From Flavobacteriaceae bacterium (GTDB taxonomy: Bacteria > Bacteroidota > Bacteroidia > Flavobacteriales > Flavobacteriaceae), in the NCBI GenBank assembly GCA_018674025.1, contig JABHBC010000189.1, positions 1 through 6,449 on the forward strand: DNA of 6,449 nucleotides, given 5' to 3'. A program made the translations under genes and the position numbers. The notes below the pieces were generated by a model. The model was not told the origin of the DNA. It saw only the letters and a program-made list of their open reading frames with translations, and did not search any database. Each line of letters starts with the position of its first letter. Positions within the stretch are counted from its first letter, which is position 1. Below, piece after piece: positions 1 through 3,998 of the stretch.

Positions 1-815
1 AGGTTGGTATTCCTAGAATGGTCGTATTTATGAACAAAGTAGATATGGTTGATGATGAAGAATTAATTGAATTAGTTGATATGGAAATTCGTGAGCTATT
101 ATCGTTCTATGAGTATGATGGTGACAACGGTCCTGTAATTGCTGGTTCTGCACTTGGAGCTCTTAACGGAGAACAAAAATGGGTAGATACGGTAATGGAA
201 CTAATGGAAGCTGTTGATACATGGATTGAATTACCAAAACGTGATGTTGATAAAGATTTCTTGATGCCAATTGAAGATGTATTTTCAATTACTGGTCGTG
301 GAACTGTAGCAACAGGTAGAATAGAAACTGGAGTCGCTAATACAGGTGATGCTGTTGATATTATTGGTATGGGTGCTGAAAAACTTACTTCTACTGTTAC
401 AGGTGTTGAGATGTTCCGTAAGATATTAGCAAAAGGTGAAGCTGGAGATAATGCTGGAATACTTTTAAGAGGTATTGAAAAAGGAGATATCAAAAGAGGG
501 ATGGTTATTTGTAAGCCTGGTTCTGTTAAACCTCATGCTAAATTTAAAGCGGAAGTTTATGTTCTTAAAAAAGAAGAAGGTGGACGTCACACTCCATTTC
601 ACAATAACTATAGACCTCAGTTCTATGTTCGTACAACAGATGTAACTGGTACTATTTCTCTTCCTTCTGGAGTTGAGATGGTTATGCCAGGTGATAACTT
701 AACTATTCATGTTGAATTAATTCAACCAATTGCAATGAATATAGGTTTAAGATTTGCTATCCGTGAGGGTGGTAGAACTGTTGGTGCTGGACAGGTAACT
801 GAAATTTTAGATTAA
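1..815 (+). CDS. tuf: Elongation factor Tu, 3' part (5' end outside window)
   Basis: EF-Tu is the cytoplasmic GTPase that carries aminoacyl-tRNA to the ribosomal A site. The frame is open from the first base, and the residues before the first ATG (VGIPR, from position 3) already match EF-Tu, so the ATG at 18 is internal. By comparison with E. coli EF-Tu (recalled) about 124 N-terminal residues are missing, including the P-loop and switch regions. Visible are the guanine-specificity motif NKVD (33-44), the SAL motif (147-155), the domain II stretch PIEDVFSITGRGTVATGRIE, and the domain III stretches EGGRHTPF and RPQFYVRTTDVTG. The protein ends GGRTVGAGQVTEILD and stops at TAA 813-815; EILD is a Bacteroidota-type ending, where E. 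coli has a different tail. Total length would be about 394 residues, normal for the family. No frameshift or odd residue is seen. It lies just upstream of tRNA-Trp and secE, the usual order in this phylum. Confidence 0.98.
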   Translation, partial: VGIPRMVVFMNKVDMVDDEELIELVDMEIRELLSFYEYDGDNGPVIAGSALGALNGEQKWVDTVMELMEAVDTWIELPKRDVDKDFLMPIEDVFSITGRGTVATGRIETGVANTGDAVDIIGMGAEKLTSTVTGVEMFRKILAKGEAGDNAGILLRGIEKGDIKRGMVICKPGSVKPHAKFKAEVYVLKKEEGGRHTPFHNNYRPQFYVRTTDVTGTISLPSGVEMVMPGDNLTIHVELIQPIAMNIGLRFAIREGGRTVGAGQVTEILD

Positions 816-834
816 TTTTAACCCATAATATTTT

Positions 835-869
835 GTTGAGGTATTCTGTTTTTTACAGAATACCTTAAC
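835..869 (+). terminator. 15-bp hairpin between tuf and tRNA-Trp (terminator or processing site)
   Basis: The arms 835-849 and 855-869 are complementary over 15 positions, with one G-T pair (838/866) and a five-T loop (850-854). This is far stronger than expected by chance in an A+T-rich gap. It starts 19 nt after the tuf stop and ends 8 nt before the tRNA. The downstream bases (TTATGTTTA) make a weak U tract, so it could be a partial terminator for tuf, a 3' mRNA stabiliser, or an RNase cleavage site separating tuf mRNA from the tRNA-secE-nusG transcript. The structure is seen directly; the role is inferred. Confidence 0.6.
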
Positions 870-877
870 TTATGTTT

Positions 878-950
878 ACGGGTTTAGCTCAGTTGGTAGA
901 GCACTGGTCTCCAAAACCAGGTGTCGGGAGTTCGAGTCTCTCAACCCGTG
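878..950 (+). tRNA. trpT: tRNA-Trp, anticodon CCA
   Basis: This folds as a complete 73-nt cloverleaf. The acceptor stem is 878-884 with 943-949. The D arm has stem GCTC (887-890) with GAGC (899-902) around an AGTTGGTA loop. The anticodon stem is CTGGT/ACCAG (904-908/916-920) with loop CTCCAAA, which places CCA at 911-913 and reads the Trp codon UGG. The T arm is 926-942 with loop TTCGAGT and one G-T pair. The discriminator base is G (950), as expected for bacterial tRNA-Trp. The 3' CCA is not encoded (CAA follows), so it must be added by CCA-adding enzyme, as is common in Bacteroidota. It sits between tuf and secE and is probably cut from a longer transcript. Confidence 0.97.
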
Positions 951-964
951 CAAATAAAAAATAT

Positions 965-1159
965 ATGACAGGAATAATTACATATTTTAAGGAATCATTT
1001 GAAGAACTAAAAAATAATGTTACTCCACCTACCTTTTCACAAGGTCAGAGTTTAACAATTTTAGTTGCTATTTTCTCTATTATATTTTCATTAATTATTT
1101 GGGGAATTGATTCGGTTTTTGGAGAAGTTATGAAGTTTTACTTTAATTTATTTGGATAA
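965..1159 (+). CDS. secE: Preprotein translocase subunit SecE
   Basis: SecE is the small inner-membrane subunit of SecYEG; it clamps SecY during protein export and membrane insertion. The 64-residue product has the single-helix layout of short SecE proteins: an amphipathic N-terminal helix (residues 2-18, YFKESFEELKNNV), a hinge, then one membrane segment (about 29-52, rich in I, L, V and F), and a short tail. The frame stays open upstream to 872, but that part would translate tRNA-Trp; ATG 965 is the first start after the tRNA and gives a family-typical length and N-terminus. The leader between tRNA end and start codon is only 14 nt, A-rich, with no Shine-Dalgarno sequence. The stop overlaps the nusG start (TAATG), suggesting coupled translation. 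Odd point: the conserved hinge Trp-Pro reads Pro-Pro here (P21-P22). Identification rests on length, topology and the position before nusG. Confidence 0.93.
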   Translation: MTGIITYFKESFEELKNNVTPPTFSQGQSLTILVAIFSIIFSLIIWGIDSVFGEVMKFYFNLFG

Positions 1160-1716
1160 TGTCAGAAGCAGTTTTAGAAAATAAATGGTATGTTGTCAGA
1201 GCTGTAAGCGGACAAGAAAATAAAATCAAGTCTTACATAGAAAATGAGATATCCAGATTAGGGTATGATAGCTTTGTAGATGAAATCTTGGTTCCCTCTG
1301 AAAAAGTTATTCAAATAAGAAAAGGTAAAAAAATAACTAAAGATAAAGTTTACTTTCCTGGTTATATAATGATTAAAGCTAACCTTACTGGTGAAATACC
1401 GCACATTATCAAAGGTATTACTAATGTTATAGGTTTTTTAGGAGAAACTAAAGGTGGAGAGCCTGTTCCACTTAGAAAATCTGAGGTTAATAGAATGTTA
1501 GGTAAAGTTGATGAGTTATCTCTTCAAAATGAATCTAATATTATAATCCCTTTTACAACAGGTCAAAATGTTAAAGTAATTGATGGTCCTTTCAACGGAT
1601 TTGATGGTACTATTGAAAAAATTAATGAAGAAAAAAGAAAACTTGAAGTAATGGTTAAGATATTTGGACGTAAAACTCCACTGGAACTTAGTTACATGCA
1701 AGTAGAAAAAATTTAA
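1159..1716 (+). CDS. nusG: Transcription termination/antitermination factor NusG
   Basis: NusG binds elongating RNA polymerase at the beta' clamp and, through its C-terminal KOW domain, contacts Rho or ribosomal protein S10, linking transcription to termination and translation. The 185-residue product has an NGN domain (about 9-118), opening with KWYVVRAVSGQENKIKSYIE and containing VYFPGYIMIK (64-73) and VIGFLGE (90-96). A short linker (about 119-130) leads to a KOW domain (about 132-166) with GQNVKVIDGPFNGFDGTIE. It ends in the conserved FGRKTPLELSYMQVEKI. The length is normal and there is no inserted domain, so this is housekeeping NusG and not a specialised paralogue of the UpxY/RfaH type, which Bacteroidota also use at polysaccharide loci. 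The start overlaps the secE stop by one base, so the two are probably co-translated. The frame is free of breaks. Confidence 0.98.
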   Translation: MSEAVLENKWYVVRAVSGQENKIKSYIENEISRLGYDSFVDEILVPSEKVIQIRKGKKITKDKVYFPGYIMIKANLTGEIPHIIKGITNVIGFLGETKGGEPVPLRKSEVNRMLGKVDELSLQNESNIIIPFTTGQNVKVIDGPFNGFDGTIEKINEEKRKLEVMVKIFGRKTPLELSYMQVEKI

Positions 1717-1732
1717 TAAATGTTACAATGTT

Positions 1733-1765
1733 CTATAATTTATAGCTTCCACTTTTAAATTATAG
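1733..1765 (+). repeat. A+T-rich inverted repeat in the nusG-rplK gap
   Basis: CTATAATTTA (1733-1742) and TAAATTATAG (1756-1765) are perfect 10-bp complements around a 13-nt loop. The stem has only one G-C pair and is weak. An alternative small hairpin, CTATA/TATAG with loop ATT (1733-1745), uses the same left arm. The element lies 20 nt before the rplK start. It could be a leader structure or chance in A+T-rich DNA. No U tract marks it as a terminator, and I see no clear match to the L1-binding site known from E. coli rplK leaders. Confidence 0.35.
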
Positions 1766-1784
1766 TAAATTTTAAATTGTTAAT

Positions 1785-2225
1785 ATGGCAAAAGAAATAG
1801 GAAAAGTTGTTAAACTACAAGTAAGAGGCGGAGCTGCGAATCCATCACCACCAGTAGGACCAGCATTAGGTGCTGCAGGTGTTAATATTATGGAATTCTG
1901 TAAGCAATTTAATGCTAGAACTCAGGATAAACCTGGTAAAGTTCTTCCAGTAGTTATCTCTGTTTTCAAAGATAAATCTTTTGAATTTGTTATTAAAACC
2001 CCACCAGCCGCTGTTCAATTACTGGAAGCTGCAAAAGTAAAAAAAGGTTCAGGGGAGCCAAATATCAAAAAAGTTTCAAAAGTTACTTGGGATCAGGTTA
2101 AAACCATAGCTGAAGATAAAATGCAAGATTTAAATGCATTTAATGTAGAATCAGCAATGAAGATGATAGCTGGAACGGCAAGATCAATGGGAATTAAAGT
2201 TAAAGGAGGACAATCTCCAAGCTAA
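1785..2225 (+). CDS. rplK: 50S ribosomal protein L11 (uL11)
   Basis: L11 binds 23S rRNA helices 43-44 at the base of the L7/L12 stalk and helps activate translation GTPases; in many bacteria it is also needed for RelA-type stringent sensing. The 146-residue product has the N-terminal domain (about 1-70) with the proline-rich switch PSPPVGPALGAAGVNIMEFC (20-39), the region where thiostrepton-class antibiotics act. The C-terminal rRNA-binding domain (about 72-141) ends in the L11 signature DLNAFNVESAMKMIAGTARS (115-134). The start MAKEIGKVVKLQV is the family norm. The length is slightly above the usual ~141 through a short SPS tail. It follows nusG after a 68-nt gap and precedes rplA by 12 nt, the classic L11-L1 pair. 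The bases before the ATG are A/T-rich with no Shine-Dalgarno sequence. Confidence 0.99.
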   Translation: MAKEIGKVVKLQVRGGAANPSPPVGPALGAAGVNIMEFCKQFNARTQDKPGKVLPVVISVFKDKSFEFVIKTPPAAVQLLEAAKVKKGSGEPNIKKVSKVTWDQVKTIAEDKMQDLNAFNVESAMKMIAGTARSMGIKVKGGQSPS

Positions 2226-2237
2226 TTTAAAAATTAA

Positions 2238-2924
2238 ATGGGAAAATTAACTAAAAATAAAAAATCAGTTTCTGATAAATTTGAGCCAAACAAACTTTAT
2301 ACAGTTGAAGAGGCATCAAATCTTATCAAAGAAATTACTACAACTAAATTTGACGCGTCTGTTGATCTAGCTGTTAGATTAGGAGTTGATCCTAAGAAAG
2401 CAAACCAAATGGTAAGAGGAGTTGTTTCTCTTCCACATGGTACTGGTAAAGACATGAAGGTTTTAGCGTTAGTAACTCCTGACAAAGAGCAAGAAGCTAA
2501 AGATGCTGGCGCAGACTTTGTTGGACTTGATGAATATCTAGATAAAATTAAATCTGGATGGACTGATGTGGACGTTATTGTTACTATGCCAAGTGTTATG
2601 GGAAAATTAGGACCATTAGGTAGAGTGTTAGGCCCTAGAGGTTTAATGCCTAATCCTAAAACTGGTACTGTTACTATGGATATTGGTAAAGCTGTTTCAG
2701 AAGTTAAAGCTGGTAAAATTGACTTTAAAGTTGATAAAGCTGGAATAATTCATGCACCTATAGGTAAAGTTTCATTTTCAGCTGATAAAATAACAGGTAA
2801 TGCTGTTGAGTTATTACAGACTTTAAACAAATTAAAGCCTACTGCTGCGAAAGGTATTTATGTGAGAAGTATTTTCATGTCAAGTACAATGAGCCCTAGT
2901 TTAGCAATTGATCCAAAAATTTAG
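2238..2924 (+). CDS. rplA: 50S ribosomal protein L1 (uL1)
   Basis: L1 forms the mobile L1 stalk on 23S rRNA, which guides deacylated tRNA through the E site; in E. coli it also represses its own rplKA mRNA. The 228-residue product has the two-domain L1 plan: domain I at both ends of the chain and domain II inserted in the middle (about residues 70-160). The signature region is MGKLGPLGRVLGPRGLMPNP (121-140) followed by KTGTVT. The rRNA-facing C-terminal part ends SIFMSSTMSPSLAIDPKI, a usual ending in Bacteroidota. The start is fixed by an in-frame TAA (2235-2237) directly before the ATG. It ends in TAG seven nt before rplJ. No breaks or unusual residues are visible. Confidence 0.99.
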   Translation: MGKLTKNKKSVSDKFEPNKLYTVEEASNLIKEITTTKFDASVDLAVRLGVDPKKANQMVRGVVSLPHGTGKDMKVLALVTPDKEQEAKDAGADFVGLDEYLDKIKSGWTDVDVIVTMPSVMGKLGPLGRVLGPRGLMPNPKTGTVTMDIGKAVSEVKAGKIDFKVDKAGIIHAPIGKVSFSADKITGNAVELLQTLNKLKPTAAKGIYVRSIFMSSTMSPSLAIDPKI

Positions 2925-2931
2925 AATAAAA

Positions 2932-3447
2932 ATGACAAGAGAAGAAAAAACAAAAGCAATTTCTGAATTAACTGAAAAATTAGGTGCAAGTACACACTTG
3001 TATTTAACTGATATTTCTGGTTTAGATGCGCAGGCTACTTCAAACTTAAGACGTGCATGTTATAAAGCAAACATTAGTTTGTCTATGACAAAAAACACGT
3101 TTCTTGATAAAGCAATGCAAGCATCGGATAAAGATTTTGGAGATCTTTCAACTATTTTAAAGGGAAACACATCAATTATGTTTTCTGAGGTTGGAAATGC
3201 TCCTGCAAAAGTTATTAAAGCTTTTAGAAAAAAATCTGAAAAACCGGTTTTAAAAGGTGCTTATATAGAAGAAAACGTTTATATAGGTGACGACCAATTA
3301 GAAGCATTAGTTAACATCAAATCTAGAGAAGAATTAATAGGAGAGATTATCTCACTATTACAATCTCCAGCTAAGAATGTTGTCTCAGCTTTACAATCTG
3401 GTGGTGGAAAGTTATCAGGAATACTTCAAACATTATCTAATAAATAA
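2932..3447 (+). CDS. rplJ: 50S ribosomal protein L10 (uL10)
   Basis: L10 anchors the ribosomal stalk: its N-terminal domain binds 23S rRNA beside L11, and its C-terminal helix carries L7/L12 dimers. The product is 171 residues, starting MTREEKTKAI. Conserved parts are the strand-helix core THLYLTDISGLDAQATSNLR (21-40), the stretch SLSMTKNTFLDKAM (49-62), LKGNTSIMF (76-84), and FRKKSEKPVLKGAYIE (98-113). The C-terminal helix (about 135-171, ISLLQSPAKNVVSALQSGGG) is the expected L7/L12-binding region. ATG 2932 is chosen over a TTG at 2908 because the latter lies inside rplA and adds eight residues not seen in the family. Two in-frame stops follow in tandem (TAA TAG, 3445-3450). Only 7 nt separate it from rplA, leaving no intergenic room for an E. 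coli-type L10 leader. Confidence 0.98.
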   Translation: MTREEKTKAISELTEKLGASTHLYLTDISGLDAQATSNLRRACYKANISLSMTKNTFLDKAMQASDKDFGDLSTILKGNTSIMFSEVGNAPAKVIKAFRKKSEKPVLKGAYIEENVYIGDDQLEALVNIKSREELIGEIISLLQSPAKNVVSALQSGGGKLSGILQTLSNK

Positions 3448-3507
3448 TAGTTTGATTTTAAGAAAAATTAAAAACTAAAATTAAAAATTACAATAAAAAA
3501 TAGAAAA
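3448..3507 (+). promoter_or_regulatory. A-rich leader of rplL
   Basis: The 60-nt gap between rplJ and rplL is nearly free of G and C: only four of the last 47 bases are G or C, and runs of four to six A recur up to the ATG. No Shine-Dalgarno sequence is present. In Bacteroidota, A-rich bases upstream of the start codon favour initiation in place of Shine-Dalgarno pairing, so this may help rplL reach the four- to six-fold excess that the stalk needs over the other ribosomal proteins. I found no match to the Bacteroidota promoter element TAnnTTTG. The composition is seen; the role is inferred. Confidence 0.35.
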
Positions 3508-3882
3508 ATGGCAGATTTAAAAGATTTCGCAGAAAAATTAGTAAACTTATCAGTAAAAGATGTTACAGAATTAGCTGGTATTTTAAAAGATGAATATGGT
3601 ATCGAACCAGCAGCAGCAGCAGTTTCTGTAGCAGGACCAGCAGCCGGTAGCGGTGAAGCTGAAGAAGCACAGACTGAATTTGATGTTATTCTTAAAGCAG
3701 CAGGTGCTTCTAAACTAGCAGTTGTTAAACTTGTTAAAGAATTAACAGGCTTAGGTTTAAAAGATGCTAAAGAACTCGTTGATGGTGCTCCTGGCGCAAT
3801 CAAAGAAGGTGTAAGTAAAGATGAGGCTGAAGGTCTTAAAAAATCATTAGAAGAAGCAGGAGCTGAAGTTGAGCTTAAGTAA
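3508..3882 (+). CDS. rplL: 50S ribosomal protein L7/L12 (bL12)
   Basis: L7/L12 is the multicopy stalk protein that recruits EF-Tu, EF-G, IF2 and release factors and stimulates their GTPase activity. The 124-residue product shows the standard layout: an N-terminal dimerisation and L10-binding domain (1-33, MADLKDFAEKLVNLSVKDVT onward), a flexible Ala/Gly-rich hinge (about 34-56), and a globular C-terminal domain (57-124). The latter begins EFDVILKAAGASKLAVVKLV and contains the factor-binding face TGLGLKDAKELVD (80-92) with the conserved GLGL and Lys residues. It ends EEAGAEVELK. It follows rplJ in the stalk operon and is the last ribosomal protein gene before rpoB, from which it is separated by two hairpins. 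Codon use is like that of its neighbours. Confidence 0.99.
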   Translation: MADLKDFAEKLVNLSVKDVTELAGILKDEYGIEPAAAAVSVAGPAAGSGEAEEAQTEFDVILKAAGASKLAVVKLVKELTGLGLKDAKELVDGAPGAIKEGVSKDEAEGLKKSLEEAGAEVELK

Positions 3883-3904
3883 ATTCTAATTAATTACAAT
3901 TATA

Positions 3905-3938
3905 GTATAGATTTTAAGAATTTTCTTAAAATCTATAC
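3905..3938 (+). terminator. Perfect 15-bp hairpin between rplL and rpoB
   Basis: The arms 3905-3919 and 3924-3938 are exact complements over 15 bp with a four-base loop (ATTT). The structure begins 22 nt after the rplL stop and ends 60 nt before rpoB. The bases that follow (CTATTTGTAC) are not a proper U tract, so it may act as an mRNA 3' stabiliser, an RNase III or RNase E processing site, or part of an attenuator together with the next hairpin. In E. coli the rplL-rpoB gap holds a partial terminator and an RNase III site (established). An equivalent job here is inference. Confidence 0.65.
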
Positions 3939-3944
3939 CTATTT

Positions 3945-3970
3945 GTACATATGTGATATATGTGCTTTTT
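3945..3970 (+). terminator. Second rplL-rpoB hairpin followed by T5 (attenuator-like)
   Basis: GTACATAT (3945-3952) pairs with ATATGTGC (3958-3965) over 8 bp, including one G-T pair (3946/3964). A further G-T pair (3953/3957) could shrink the loop to three bases. Five T (3966-3970) follow at once, then ACATTTTATA. Hairpin plus immediate T run is the layout of an intrinsic terminator, although the stem is A+T-rich and probably weak, which suits partial read-through into rpoB. Only 6 nt separate it from the stronger upstream hairpin. Confidence 0.45.
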
Positions 3971-3998
3971 ACATTTTATAACTAAATATAGTAGCTAG

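Noticed and set aside
107..493. 128-residue minus-strand frame inside tuf
   Set aside because: Antisense shadow of a highly conserved gene; low-complexity Ser/Pro/Ile composition with no recognisable domain.
872..964. Upstream extension of the secE frame giving a 95-residue protein
   Set aside because: These codons translate the tRNA-Trp gene; the extra 31 residues match nothing in SecE, and ATG 965 gives the normal length.
1516..1701. 61-residue minus-strand frame inside nusG
   Set aside because: Short antisense shadow of the KOW-domain region with no family features.
2297..2485. 62-residue minus-strand frame inside rplA
   Set aside because: Short antisense shadow of the L1 coding region with no recognisable features.
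2908..2931. TTG start for rplJ overlapping the end of rplA
   Set aside because: It adds eight residues before the family-typical MTREEKTKAI start and overlaps rplA; ATG 2932 fits better.
3468..3803. 111-residue minus-strand frame across rplL
   Set aside because: Its Ala/Ser-rich content is the reverse complement of the Ala-rich L7/L12 hinge and C-terminal domain; no independent coding signal.
816..3998. Bacteroidota promoters (TTG ... TAnnTTTG) in the intergenic gaps
   Set aside because: I checked each TTTG in the gaps (for example 832-835, 3451-3454, 3942-3945); none has TA at the required spacing, so no promoter is annotated.
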